Positions 1 to 9,586 of a stretch of 64,000 bases of DNA are shown here, one piece after another. Within the stretch, counting starts at the first letter, position 1; each line of letters begins with the position of its first letter. The translations under genes and the position numbers were made by a program. The DNA is from Acidobacteriota bacterium (GTDB lineage: Bacteria > Acidobacteriota > Holophagae > Holophagales > Holophagaceae). The stretch lies in the NCBI GenBank assembly GCA_016192145.1, contig JACPUT010000008.1, positions 62,001 through 126,000 of the forward strand. The letters run 5' to 3'. The notes under the pieces were generated by a model. That model was not told the DNA's origin. It saw nothing but the letters and a program-made list of their open reading frames with translations, and did not search any database.

Positions 1-421
1 TCAGGGCCCGAAGGGTCCGGAAGGCCCCGAGGCCGGTACCCGCGAGCATGGCCAGGAGCCCCAGGGTCAGCACCGTGCAGCGGGGCTGCCAGGTGAGGGC
101 GGGCCCCGCGGCGGCGTACCAGAAGGAGGTGGCGATCAGGATGAGCGACCCTCCGCCCAGCAGCAGGAAGGCCGCCCAGTCCCAATGGGCCGCAGGCCCT
201 GTTCGCGCCGTCAATGCCGCCAAGGCAAGGTGGAGCAGCCCCAGCACGAGCAGGTAGGTTCGCACAAGTTCATGGATGTACCGGGGGAATGAAGCCATGT
301 AGGCCACCGCGTCGCCCTTGAGGGCTTCGCTGGCGTTTCGCGCCAGAAACAGGAAGTCGAAGAGGATGCCGGCCACGAGGAAGACAAAGCCAAGGAGGGC
401 GTAGGCGCGAAGGAGTGGCAT
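1..421 (-). CDS. Small polytopic membrane protein, 3' end outside the window
   Basis: The frame runs leftward from an ATG at 421 and is still open at base 1, so about 140 residues are visible and the C-terminus is missing. Four hydrophobic stretches (about residues 4-27, 55-72, 82-103 and 116-134) predict an integral inner-membrane protein. An AGAGGA ribosome-binding element lies 9 bases before the ATG, which supports this start. No conserved motif is recognised and no function is assigned. The 132 bases separating it from the DUF1573 gene upstream on the same strand hold nothing evident. Confidence 0.6.
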   Translation of the reverse strand, partial: MPLLRAYALLGFVFLVAGILFDFLFLARNASEALKGDAVAYMASFPRYIHELVRTYLLVLGLLHLALAALTARTGPAAHWDWAAFLLLGGGSLILIATSFWYAAAGPALTWQPRCTVLTLGLLAMLAGTGLGAFRTLRAL

Positions 422-553
422 GGTGGAATTCCTCTTTGGATTCGAGCGGGATGCGGATCCCAGGCATGGCGGATATCGATCGACGAGGTCGGTGAAGAAG
501 CGGGGTCATGGAAGCGCCCCGGGTGGGTGATGGACATCCCGGAAGGGCAATGC

Positions 554-1564
554 CTACTTTTCTCCCTTCGTCTGGGTCTTGCCTTCCGGGGCGACCAGGA
601 GGTTCACAGGGACGCTCAGGGTGGGCTCGTCCGGGTCATCCGTTTTTAGGACGAGGTTTTCCCGGTGCATCCCTGGGGCTAAGCTGGCGGGGACGAGCAC
701 GGTCAGGTCCAGCGCCTTCCCTTCTCGCGTTTCCGGAAGGCGGATTCCGAGGGCGGGGATCTTGGCCGACAGGGCCTCGCTGGACGCCCCTAGGATCCGG
801 AAGGATTGGCCATCGGCTCGGCTGACCCGTACGGTGGCACGCTGTTCTTGACCCGCCGTCAACCGCATTCCGATCCGGTCGGGGACGATGACGAAGGTTC
901 GCGCCAGGGACCACATCACGGGCACCGTCAGGGTTCCGTTGGCGGGCTGGGAGGTCTTGATCAGAAAAGCGCCGTTGCCCTGGAGCTGCCCTGGCGGCAG
1001 TTTGGTTGGGTCGAAGCGCAGGTCGAGAACCGTGGTGTCCCCTTCAGTCCGAACTCCACTCGAAAGGTAGGGGACCGTGGCGACATCGAGGGTCTCCACC
1101 TTCGCGGGGACGGTATCGGATTTCAGGCGAAGGCTCAGTTCCCGCGTGCCCCTTCGCGCAACATCGAAGAAGGTGGCTCCAGGGGGATCGGTGTAGAGAT
1201 CGCGGATCACCTCGGCCGCTAGGATCAACGTGGTGGTGGGAGCCTTTGGGTCATTGGATTCCACTTGGATGGTCTTCTCCACCCGGCCCCCAGCGTTGCC
1301 GGCGGTGAAGGTGGTCTCGATGGTGGTGCTCTCCCCCGGCGCCAGGGTGGATTTCCCCAGCACCGTGGAGGTGCAGCCGCAGGAGGGGCGGACGTTGGCA
1401 ATCAGGAGATCCTTGTCCCCGGCGTTGGTGATCTTGAAGCCGTGAGTAGCCTTGGCGGTATTGGTGATCCGGCCGAAATCGTGGCGCGGGAATTCAACCT
1501 GGAGGGACTGGGCATGAGAAATGCACGTTGAAAAAACTATTGCTAGTATGTGAGATTGGGTCAT
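554..1564 (-). CDS. Secreted DUF1573 family protein
   Basis: A 336-residue protein with a short Sec-like signal (hydrophobic residues 5-17, A-Q cleavage region near 19) followed by a DUF1573/ASH-like immunoglobulin fold. The family signature PSCGCT is at residues 60-65 (Cys62, Cys64), then the LAPGES turn typical of this fold. The C-terminal part (about 120-330) looks like further beta-sandwich repeats, including a second LAPGMH-type turn. DUF1573 proteins are exported and their function is poorly known. I chose the ATG at 1564 over one 39 bases upstream because the signal peptide follows it directly and AAAGAGA precedes it. It lies 94 bases downstream of the giant surface protein on the same strand, so co-expression is likely. 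Confidence 0.8.
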   Translation of the reverse strand: MTQSHILAIVFSTCISHAQSLQVEFPRHDFGRITNTAKATHGFKITNAGDKDLLIANVRPSCGCTSTVLGKSTLAPGESTTIETTFTAGNAGGRVEKTIQVESNDPKAPTTTLILAAEVIRDLYTDPPGATFFDVARRGTRELSLRLKSDTVPAKVETLDVATVPYLSSGVRTEGDTTVLDLRFDPTKLPPGQLQGNGAFLIKTSQPANGTLTVPVMWSLARTFVIVPDRIGMRLTAGQEQRATVRVSRADGQSFRILGASSEALSAKIPALGIRLPETREGKALDLTVLVPASLAPGMHRENLVLKTDDPDEPTLSVPVNLLVAPEGKTQTKGEK

Positions 1565-1658
1565 GAGTTTTCTCTTTGTTTGTGGGTGGTAAATATCCGC
1601 CATCAGGTAGGTCGAATCACGACTTTATGCCATGTCTCGGCTTTCCTGAACTTATCGT

Positions 1659-4600
1659 TCAATTGCCGTTCTTAATCGCGGAAATCTCACTAGCACTGAG
1701 TGCCCTGTTGTAGACGCGAACATCGTCGATTTTGCCTGTGAACCCATACCCAGTACCTGTGCTGATACTGAAGTTGGACGAGGAGTCCTTCAAGGTTCCC
1801 GAGGCACTCGATCCCGCTTCGACGCCATTGATGTAAACCTTGTTGGTCGTACCGTTCGACCAGCCCACCACATGACTCCATTGGTTGAGCGGGATCGTGG
1901 TTGTGGTGTAGACGTTATGGGATGTCCCATCGCAGGTCCCGAAGTGCATCTTCCCGGTGTTGCGCATGTCGAGCCACCACCCGGAATTGGGATAGGCGAG
2001 TTTGCTGGCGATGCCCCACTGGTCGCTGCTGTGCCCTGAATTGGCTGTGGGGTAAACCCAGGCGGAGACGGTGATGGCGCGCGTGTTGTCGAGGAAGTTC
2101 AGGATTGCCGGGTTCCCGGCATTCACATACTGGTTTGAACCATCGCTGAAACTCAGCGCGTAGCTGCCGACCCTTCCAGTCCCCCAAGTCGGGGCATTGG
2201 CCAGGTTACCGGAATGGCCATTCCACGAGCTATCACCAGCGGTCGTGCCTGTGCCTTCGTCGAACTTCCAGTAGCCCACCAACCCGGCAAGATCACGGAT
2301 TTCGGCCGACGAGAGTGTGCGGTTATAGATCCGGACTTCGTCCATGTGGCCATTCCAATAGTTGTCCGCCCTGCCGATCCATAGGGGATAGTTTTTAGCT
2401 GCAGTGCCCGCAGTCCCCTGGAACGACCCAATACGAACACCATCCGAGTAGATTTGTTGGTACCCAGTAGATGAAATCGTCACAGCCACATGGTGCCATG
2501 TGCTGGCAGTGTAAGCCGTGGGCAGGTTGATTTGCCACGATCCGAAGACCGCCGATGAAAGGTGCAGAGCAGTGACCTTCACACCGTCTGACGAATAGGA
2601 ATAGAAGCTGTAGTCCCTCGTGGCTCCTTGCTTGCTGACTAGGTTTCGCCAGCCGATGCTGCCGAACGAACTTGGTGTCTTGATCCACAGCGCAATCGAG
2701 AGCGCTGTGACATCGAAGCTAGTCGCGTGCGGAACATTTATATAGTTTCCGATTCCACTAAAACTCAACGCATTGCCAATTTTTCCAGAGACCCATGGGA
2801 TTCCGGAGAACGAATTCAATGTGCCAATGTTGGCCCAACCCGAGCTGTCCATGGCTGAGGTCCCCGAACCCTCGTCCAGATGCCAATAACCCACAAGTCC
2901 CGAATCCAGAGGGTTGGCGTACATCACCTGGATTGGTACGATCAGCTGGTTGCCTGCACTGTCAGCAGCCCGCACTTCAATGAGATTTGTTCCTGCCACA
3001 AGCGCGACAGAAGCAGTCCAGGCGGTAGTCCCACCGGCCGCGGCCCAGGAGCCACCATTAACTCGCACATTGACGGACCCAACGCTGACATTATCGGTTG
3101 CGGTTCCGCGGATTGTGATCGGCGAGGTAAGTGCGACTGAGTTGTTGAACGGACTCGTGATCGAAACCTGAGGCGACTGATTGTCATAGACGAGGGTCCG
3201 GGAAACAGTTGTCATATTGCCGGTCGCGTCGAAGGCACGGACGGTGAGGGTGTTGGTGCCTTGTGTCAGCGTGAGGGTTTTGCTCCACGCGGTCGTGCCT
3301 GTGGCCGGGTTAAAGGGGCCATTATTGTGACTCACCCCAACTCCGGGAGGGCTGACCACATCCGCCCCTGCCGTGCCGCTCAGCGTCACCTGGGAAGTGC
3401 TAGAAACCGATCCGTTGACTGGGCTACTGATGGTCAAAGCAGGGGGGGTCATGTCGGCCAAGGCGGGTATGCAACTATCGCCATTGGCCACACGCATTTC
3501 GTATAAATAAAATATTCCAACGCAATTTTCGCAAGGATAACACCAACTCGCGTAAAGCTGGCCAGTCACCTTAAGATATTTTCCCGTAAAAGTACCATTT
3601 ATCGAATTAGTACCTAGTGAATTATTGTAATTAACGGTATTCGATGCAAAATTTGTCCATGAAACTCCATCGTTGCTGTACGCTAACCACACTGTGCCAG
3701 ATCCAGCACCACCATAGCCATTAGAGTTTGGATTTACAGTGGCGCCATACATTCCAAAAACGGAATACGTTCCAATGGATCCAAGGTCATACACAGCAGA
3801 ACCAGTGTAATAGCCCCCGCCATAGGCACAACCATTGCCCGGACCAATTGTTGCTGCTGTTGACACATCTCCATCTGCCAATGCAGCTTCGTTGCCAAAC
3901 GAGTTCGTGCCAGGTTTTGGAAGGGGTAGCGAGACACTAGCCTTCAAACTTACGCGGACCTCGTATAAATAAAAAATTCCAACGCAATTCTCGCAAGGAT
4001 AACACCAACTTGCGTAAAGCTGGCCAGTCACCTTGAGGTATCGACCAATAAACATTCCATTTGTCGCATTAACTCCGAGCGAATTGTTATAATTAACAGA
4101 GCTCGATGCAAAATTTGTCCATGAAATTCCATCGTTGCTATAGGCTAACCACACTGTGCCAGATCCAGCACCACCATAGCCATTAGAGTTTGGATTAACA
4201 GTGGCGCCATAATTAGCGGACACATTGTATGTTCCTATTGTTCCAAAGTCATACACAGCAGACGCGGTGTAATAGCCCCCGCCATAGGCACAACCATTAC
4301 CCGGGCCGATTGTTGCCGCTGTGGTTGCGTTCGAATCGCGCAAGGCCGGCTCATTTCCGAAAGAGTTGGTGCCAGCTTTTGGCGGAGGCAGTGGAACAGT
4401 ACTGGACACCACCGCCCCACTGGAATAGGTCACGCCAATCGTCGCTGTGCTGACATTGCCCACAGTATCGGTGGCGCGGGCGGTGATGAGGTTCATTCCG
4501 GGTGCCAGGTTGACCCGGAGACCCCAGGACGTGGTACGGTCGGACCTGATCCACGGGCCGTTATTGACGCTTACTTCAACCTTCGAAACGCCGCTAGCAT

Positions 4601-7600
4601 CACTTGCCGTGCCGCCGACTAGGAGGGTGGCACAGGCCACAGTAGTATTTTGTACCGGGGTCTGAATGGTGATCTTGCTGGGTGTGCTGTCGAAGGTCAC
4701 CGGGACCGAAACCGTAGTGGTCTTGTCTCCATAGCCTGGGCCTTCCGTGGCCCGCACCAGGATTGTATTCGTTCCTTGAGCGGCCAGTGTCAGGTTGGCA
4801 CTCCAGGTGGTGGTGCCGGTGGCCCGGGTCCAGGTCGTGCCACCGTTGATGCTCACATCCACATAGCTCAGGAGGTAGTCGTCGGAAGCGGTTCCGGTCA
4901 CCGTGAGGGATGCGCTATTGGTGATTTGCCCACTGCTGGGAGCTGTGATCGCCACGACCGGCGGCGCGGCGTCAAGGATGGGGGTCCGGACTCCCGACTG
5001 GCTCGTCCAGACGCGGTATTTCCCCTGACTATCCTTCCCAATGTTCATCGCCAGCTTGTTGTAGATCTCCTTATAAGTGATGGTGCCGCCGATGCAAGGG
5101 AGTGAAGAACTCAGGATGCCGCTGTCGTACTGGCTTTTATCCACCACGAATACAGTTGTGGTACCAGTGGGGATTGCTTGCGAGAGCGCGCCCCATGCAA
5201 TTGTGTCTGCCAGGATTGAGCGCAAATGTTCTGCGTTTTTAGCCGAGGCGCTACCCCCCATGTGAGTTCCCATAGGGTCGCTTCCCGTCCAATAGTTGAC
5301 CGTGGCGACCACCGGGTGGCTGTCATCACACCCATTCGGATTACCGATGAGGTTGATCGACATTCCTTTCCAGGTGTCCCCCAAGGGGCCGCGGAAGTCC
5401 CAGAAAGGAATGGCCGGGTTGTAGCTCACAGTGACCGAACGTGTGACCTTCGCACCGAGGATATCGGTGAGGATGACCTCCATGGTCCTTTCGCCTGCCG
5501 TTCCGGACATAAGCCAGTTGAATGTTTCGGCGGTCGTCGTTGATCCGTTGTAGGAAAGCGTTTTCATGGTGTCGGTTCGGCGGGGCGGGTTGACCGGGTT
5601 GCTCCGCCAAGGCACGCCCTCGCCCGCATAGGTGGGGTCCACGGTAACGGTGGCGCCACTCAAAACATCCCCCGTGGTGGGCGCTAGGATTTTGAGTTGG
5701 GGCGCGAAGTAGGGGGCGATCATCAGGTAGGCGAAGCGACCCAGGGTGGCGGGGCTGTCGAAGATCGTCTCGACATCAACGAAAAGACCAAAGTTGGTGC
5801 CGAAATAGTCCGGGCCTTTGGCCGTATTGACCGCCATCACCAAATCCTTCCAGCTACCGTTGTCGGTGTAGCGCATATGGATCTGGCGCGGTGAGGTGTT
5901 GCTGTCGATGTCGTACAGCCAGAAGGTGCGCATTGCGTTGATGCGCGGATCCAGCACGTCCACCATGTTGCCCACGTTTACTTTGCCGTAGAAGGAATTG
6001 GCGGTGCTGATACTCATCCCGATGTCGACTTTGCGCTCTTCACTCCACATGCCGAATCTCTGGGGAACCCCGGCCCGGTAACCGCGGACCTTCCATATGG
6101 CTTGCACCTGGGGGCGCAGGTCCAATCCGGGTGGGGGAGTGAAGGTGGTGGAGGTCGTGGTGAAGACGTTGTTGCCAATGTAGATCTCGTAGTACTGGGC
6201 GTTGGCTGCGGCGGTCCAGGTAAAGGTGGGACGCAGGCTGCCGGTGAAGGTGCCGCTGATAGGCGCGATCAGGTCCGGTTTGCCGACGACGACGGGACCC
6301 TGGGCCGGGTCCAGGTTGTTTTCAGCCGCCGGGGCTTCAGAGCCGTTCTTCTTGAAGGACAGCTTGAAACAGTTGTCATAGAGAGTCTTGGTATAATACG
6401 GGGCGCAAGGGTAGAACCGACCCGTGGGGATCAGTTTCTTTGCGTTATTCGTTTCCCCGGTGCTTGACCACCAGAGGGCGGCATTGGGGATGGACCCGGT
6501 GGCGACGAAGTATTCCATCTTAAAGCTGTACTTCTGTCCGGCGACGGCGGTAAAAGTAGCAGTACGTTCACGGAGTGCTCCTGGCTTCCAGTCGTCAATC
6601 AGGGCCTTTTCATTGGCTCCATCGCCGATCCACAGGCGGACGCCGTCGGTGGTGTTGGCGTAGAACGTGTAAGTCTCGGCGAAGTGGGGCTCGATCATCC
6701 CTGTCCACCGGTAGCTACGATTCCCAGCGGTAGCGGCACCATGGGTGGGTATTGGAACGGTGATTTTGCTCAGTAGGGGACCCTTCTCTAATTCGGTCCC
6801 AGTGTAATATTCCTCTTTAACGCCGTTGCTGTTGCTGCAGTCATCCCAGATGCCCTTGAAGGTGAATTCGAACTTGGCGTTGAAACAGCCGTAAAGGCCA
6901 TAGTCATAGCTGGGAATCGAGTCCGAAGAGGTTCCGCTGAGCTTGGCGTCGAAGCGCAAGGAAGCGGTTGGAATGATCCGGGGCCCAGAGGCGCCGCTCA
7001 CCAAAACACCGACGTGGGGCTCGAGTCGCAGTTCGGCCAGGGCATGATCGTTGAACGCCCAGGTGGGCCTGTTGCCGACATCTCCCTTCGGGTTAAAGGT
7101 GGCGTCATAAGGGTTGTATTGCTGAAAGCCGGTGTCGCTGCAGAGCCAGGTATCATCGGTGGTATCGTTCAAGCCATCCGGACCTGGGCACTTGTAGCCC
7201 TGCCAGCCTAGATCAGGGACAAAGTTGCCAGCGGCATCTTGATTGAAACGATAACCAATTTTGTGCGTGATCTGGCGCTGGGCACCGGCTTGGAACCAGC
7301 CAGAAACTCCAACACTCGCTTCGACAACAGGATAGACCTCGATATACGCCACCATTGGGACGGCATAAACAAAAAAGAGGCGGGTATACCTCCAGGGCTT
7401 GGCTCTATAGGTTAAATTACAGCTTCCGGTGCTGGTTACGTTGAGTAGGGCCTTGAAGTCGAGGGTGCCGTTCACTTGGACGTTCGCCTTCATTAACCGT
7501 GTGCCCTCTGTGTCGAAGGTGAAAGTAAGTGTGGGTGTATAGGCCAACCGGAGCCGTCTTGCTTTGATGGTGAGTTGACTAGCGCAGGCCACATCCAACG

Positions 7601-8495
7601 AATTGCCGTAGGAATCGCGGTTGTAGGTTGCCAGGTTCTGGCCATTGAAAATCATGTAATCCACATCCTTGGGTGCAGGGGCGGCATCCGTGGTACTGAC
7701 CTTGCCGTGGTCGATCAGGGCAAGGTCCATCCTTTCGCTGCCACCGTACGCAAGGGGCTCCGGTGCCGTTTCGCTGCTTAACGCGAGACCCAAAGCAGGC
7801 CTGTTCGACATCGCGCGAAGTGCCGAGTCACGGGTGACACGCAGCAGTGCATCATCCGAGGTCCATTTTTCAATCCGACCATCGGGGTATTCCATACTTT
7901 CAAACACTGGGAGTGGCTCATTCTTCAGGTGATTCTGGAGGTCAAAACTCATATTTTTCAGCAAATCCTTTGCCTGCAGTACCACCGTATCTACCCGCAG
8001 CGTGTAATCGTTGAGGCGTTGAAGGCGGAGAACACGGTGCACGGTGATGCCGGGGCCGTAATCGCCGTGCCAAAGCAAATCACCCACCTGGAGGGTAGGA
8101 AACTCATTCGACTTAAACGTGTATGTGAAAGTTGCACCGACTGCCTTCACCTTGGCTTCGAAGTACATGTCCTTAAAGAGTCGTGGCAGGCGTGCGCCTT
8201 TGGAGGTCGCTTTTCTGTTCATTGCCGCCGCGAGATCGGCCTTGGACAACAAGCCCTGGGCCTGCAAATACTGGGCATCAATCTCCTCTCCCTTCAAGGG
8301 CTCAGAAGGTCCGCCCTGGAATGGCGGGGCCTGCTGGAGCTTCGGTTCCTGGCTGAAAGCCGCTGTCCAGGCCACCAGGGCCAGCATCATAGCCACGAGT
8401 TTGAGGCCGAGGGCTCGGTACCACGCGAGCCATGGCGTGAATCGGCTTGCCCTGCGGAGGTTATGAGCCTGCAAGAGGGGCTGCATCGCGGACAT
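1659..8495 (-). CDS. Giant secreted multidomain surface protein (PA14, Ig-like, discoidin-like, LamG-like modules)
   Basis: A 2278-residue protein starting at ATG 8495 behind GGGAGGA. A hydrophobic segment at about residues 28-48 serves as signal or anchor. Approximate order of modules: unique N-terminal region (50-550); PA14 (555-695, with the DGVRLWIG core); FN3-like (730-820); unique region (820-1170); two bacterial Ig-like repeats with DGSG-type turns (1175-1360); two near-identical discoidin-like repeats of 154 residues (about 1360-1665); two more Ig-like repeats (1680-1860); two LamG/jelly-roll modules with GLVGYW and the matching DEVRIYNR/DDVRVYNR ends (1860-2070 and 2070-2275). PA14, discoidin and LamG folds commonly bind glycans, so adhesion or polysaccharide handling is a reasonable inference. 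No catalytic motif is recognised and there is no C-terminal sorting signal. Confidence 0.8.
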   Translation of the reverse strand: MSAMQPLLQAHNLRRASRFTPWLAWYRALGLKLVAMMLALVAWTAAFSQEPKLQQAPPFQGGPSEPLKGEEIDAQYLQAQGLLSKADLAAAMNRKATSKGARLPRLFKDMYFEAKVKAVGATFTYTFKSNEFPTLQVGDLLWHGDYGPGITVHRVLRLQRLNDYTLRVDTVVLQAKDLLKNMSFDLQNHLKNEPLPVFESMEYPDGRIEKWTSDDALLRVTRDSALRAMSNRPALGLALSSETAPEPLAYGGSERMDLALIDHGKVSTTDAAPAPKDVDYMIFNGQNLATYNRDSYGNSLDVACASQLTIKARRLRLAYTPTLTFTFDTEGTRLMKANVQVNGTLDFKALLNVTSTGSCNLTYRAKPWRYTRLFFVYAVPMVAYIEVYPVVEASVGVSGWFQAGAQRQITHKIGYRFNQDAAGNFVPDLGWQGYKCPGPDGLNDTTDDTWLCSDTGFQQYNPYDATFNPKGDVGNRPTWAFNDHALAELRLEPHVGVLVSGASGPRIIPTASLRFDAKLSGTSSDSIPSYDYGLYGCFNAKFEFTFKGIWDDCSNSNGVKEEYYTGTELEKGPLLSKITVPIPTHGAATAGNRSYRWTGMIEPHFAETYTFYANTTDGVRLWIGDGANEKALIDDWKPGALRERTATFTAVAGQKYSFKMEYFVATGSIPNAALWWSSTGETNNAKKLIPTGRFYPCAPYYTKTLYDNCFKLSFKKNGSEAPAAENNLDPAQGPVVVGKPDLIAPISGTFTGSLRPTFTWTAAANAQYYEIYIGNNVFTTTSTTFTPPPGLDLRPQVQAIWKVRGYRAGVPQRFGMWSEERKVDIGMSISTANSFYGKVNVGNMVDVLDPRINAMRTFWLYDIDSNTSPRQIHMRYTDNGSWKDLVMAVNTAKGPDYFGTNFGLFVDVETIFDSPATLGRFAYLMIAPYFAPQLKILAPTTGDVLSGATVTVDPTYAGEGVPWRSNPVNPPRRTDTMKTLSYNGSTTTAETFNWLMSGTAGERTMEVILTDILGAKVTRSVTVSYNPAIPFWDFRGPLGDTWKGMSINLIGNPNGCDDSHPVVATVNYWTGSDPMGTHMGGSASAKNAEHLRSILADTIAWGALSQAIPTGTTTVFVVDKSQYDSGILSSSLPCIGGTITYKEIYNKLAMNIGKDSQGKYRVWTSQSGVRTPILDAAPPVVAITAPSSGQITNSASLTVTGTASDDYLLSYVDVSINGGTTWTRATGTTTWSANLTLAAQGTNTILVRATEGPGYGDKTTTVSVPVTFDSTPSKITIQTPVQNTTVACATLLVGGTASDASGVSKVEVSVNNGPWIRSDRTTSWGLRVNLAPGMNLITARATDTVGNVSTATIGVTYSSGAVVSSTVPLPPPKAGTNSFGNEPALRDSNATTAATIGPGNGCAYGGGYYTASAVYDFGTIGTYNVSANYGATVNPNSNGYGGAGSGTVWLAYSNDGISWTNFASSSVNYNNSLGVNATNGMFIGRYLKVTGQLYASWCYPCENCVGIFYLYEVRVSLKASVSLPLPKPGTNSFGNEAALADGDVSTAATIGPGNGCAYGGGYYTGSAVYDLGSIGTYSVFGMYGATVNPNSNGYGGAGSGTVWLAYSNDGVSWTNFASNTVNYNNSLGTNSINGTFTGKYLKVTGQLYASWCYPCENCVGIFYLYEMRVANGDSCIPALADMTPPALTISSPVNGSVSSTSQVTLSGTAGADVVSPPGVGVSHNNGPFNPATGTTAWSKTLTLTQGTNTLTVRAFDATGNMTTVSRTLVYDNQSPQVSITSPFNNSVALTSPITIRGTATDNVSVGSVNVRVNGGSWAAAGGTTAWTASVALVAGTNLIEVRAADSAGNQLIVPIQVMYANPLDSGLVGYWHLDEGSGTSAMDSSGWANIGTLNSFSGIPWVSGKIGNALSFSGIGNYINVPHATSFDVTALSIALWIKTPSSFGSIGWRNLVSKQGATRDYSFYSYSSDGVKVTALHLSSAVFGSWQINLPTAYTASTWHHVAVTISSTGYQQIYSDGVRIGSFQGTAGTAAKNYPLWIGRADNYWNGHMDEVRIYNRTLSSAEIRDLAGLVGYWKFDEGTGTTAGDSSWNGHSGNLANAPTWGTGRVGSYALSFSDGSNQYVNAGNPAILNFLDNTRAITVSAWVYPTANSGHSSDQWGIASKLAYPNSGWWLDMRNTGKMHFGTCDGTSHNVYTTTTIPLNQWSHVVGWSNGTTNKVYINGVEAGSSASGTLKDSSSNFSISTGTGYGFTGKIDDVRVYNRALSASEISAIKNGN
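3499..4422 (-). repeat. Tandem intragenic duplication, 462-base unit, two copies
   Basis: Two adjacent blocks (about 3499-3960 and 3961-4422) are nearly identical in DNA as well as protein; for example TCGTATAAATAAA begins at 3499 and again at 3961, exactly 462 bases (154 codons) apart. The unit encodes a discoidin-like fold with an NSFGNE start and a Cys-rich end (CYPCENC). It is visibly richer in A+T than the rest of the gene and the flanking genome. High DNA identity suggests recent duplication or gene conversion, and the base composition suggests an imported module. Confidence 0.85.
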
Positions 8496-8814
8496 GATTC
8501 CTCCCAGATGGAAACAGCCGATCCAAAGACCGGCATGGTGGACGGGTGACTGATTTCAAAACGGCAGGGTGGACACCATGCCGTTCTCAAACACGAGGAG
8601 ATGTGACACCAGGATGAGACGTCCGGGTCGTTTGGCTATCGGGCCTGGGGCTTAGCCGCGCATCAGACTTTGTTCCGATGCGCGAGAATGGGCGGTACGC
8701 TCGAAAGGAAGCACGGGCCTGCGATTCGAGATTCCAAGTCCCAAAAGATCAGACCCTGGTCTGATCCAATGTTTGTAAATTTTCTTTGGGATCAAGGTAC
8801 CCGGGTGCCCGTCT
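8496..8814. other. 319-base intergenic region between the giant surface gene and the response regulator
   Basis: No coding region is supported. It holds the leader and presumed promoter of the giant gene (leftward), one 8-base-arm inverted repeat (CGCGCATC at 8657-8664 with GATGCGCG at 8677-8684) and, next to the response regulator, a terminator-like hairpin listed separately. The leader is long, about 160 bases from the inverted repeat to the ATG. I could not fit it to a known riboswitch class. Confidence 0.5.
8743..8766 (-). terminator. Rho-independent terminator of the response regulator gene
   Basis: A perfect 9-base stem (GATCAGACC at 8747-8755 pairing with GGTCTGATC at 8758-8766) with a 2-base gap is followed, reading leftward, by four T (AAAA at 8743-8746 on the + strand). 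It lies about 50 bases after the regulator's stop codon. Confidence 0.7.
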
Positions 8815-9432
8815 TCAGGACATCCTCAGCAGTCCCCGCTTCACGACCGCCACCAGGGCCTGGGTGCGGTCCTTGACATCGAGCTTGGCGAGGATGTGGG
8901 TGAAGTGAGTCTTGAGGGTGTGAGGCGAGATGTCCAGTTGCCTAACAATGTCCTCGTTGGCGGTGCCTTGGGCGACCAGACGCATGATGTCCAGTTCGCG
9001 CTCCGTCAGGGGTTTCAGCCCCTCTCCGTACGGGATGGCCGCGGCGGCTTCCCGGGATACATGCAGGTCGCCGCGGGCTACGCCCTTGACGGCTGCGATG
9101 AGCTCGCGGCTCGGGTCGCTTTTCAGGAGGTAGCCCCGGGCACCTTGGGAGAGGGAAAGGGTCACATCGGCTTCCGTGGCGTAGGTGCTCAGGACGAGGA
9201 TCCGCGCTTTGGGATTCTCCTGGAGGAAGCGGGGGATGAGGGTCTTTCCATCCTGGTCGGGCAATTGCAGATCCAGGACGACGAGGCCGGGCGTGAGGCG
9301 CCGGAAGGCTTCGAGGGCTGCGCTACCGTCGGCAGCTTCCCCGACGATCTGAAGGCCGTGTTCCCGCCCCAGGATGGTGCGTAGACCTGCTCGCACCACG
9401 CTGTGATCATCGACGATGAGGATCCGGATCAT
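8815..9432 (-). CDS. NarL/FixJ-type response regulator
   Basis: A 205-residue two-component regulator. The receiver domain (residues 1-120) has the acidic pair Asp8/Asp9, phosphoacceptor Asp54 in VVLDLQLPDQDG, the Thr/Ser switch near 82-83 and Lys104. The C-terminal LuxR-type helix-turn-helix (about 138-200) carries LTERELDIMRLVAQG and the recognition-helix region ISPHTLKTHFTHI. All phosphorelay residues are intact. It is divergent from the sensor kinase at 9587, which is of the HisKA_3 type that pairs with NarL-like regulators. The shared upstream region of about 150 bases is a likely site of autoregulation. Targets are unknown; the surface gene to its left is one candidate. Confidence 0.93.
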   Translation of the reverse strand: MIRILIVDDHSVVRAGLRTILGREHGLQIVGEAADGSAALEAFRRLTPGLVVLDLQLPDQDGKTLIPRFLQENPKARILVLSTYATEADVTLSLSQGARGYLLKSDPSRELIAAVKGVARGDLHVSREAAAAIPYGEGLKPLTERELDIMRLVAQGTANEDIVRQLDISPHTLKTHFTHILAKLDVKDRTQALVAVVKRGLLRMS

Positions 9433-9586
9433 GGCGACCCCTCAAGAAGGACCGGAACGGCGACCCGTGTCTCCTTAACGGTTCGTGGAGGTTGAACCGA
9501 AAGAAGAAACGAACATCCGTTGGCATCGGGGGAGGGTCGCATTGTTTCCGGGGACATTCAAGGCATGGCGAAGGGAATGCGCCGGA

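Noticed and set aside
8496-8660. Cyclic-di-GMP riboswitch before the giant gene
   Set aside because: No arrangement of the GEMM core could be found.
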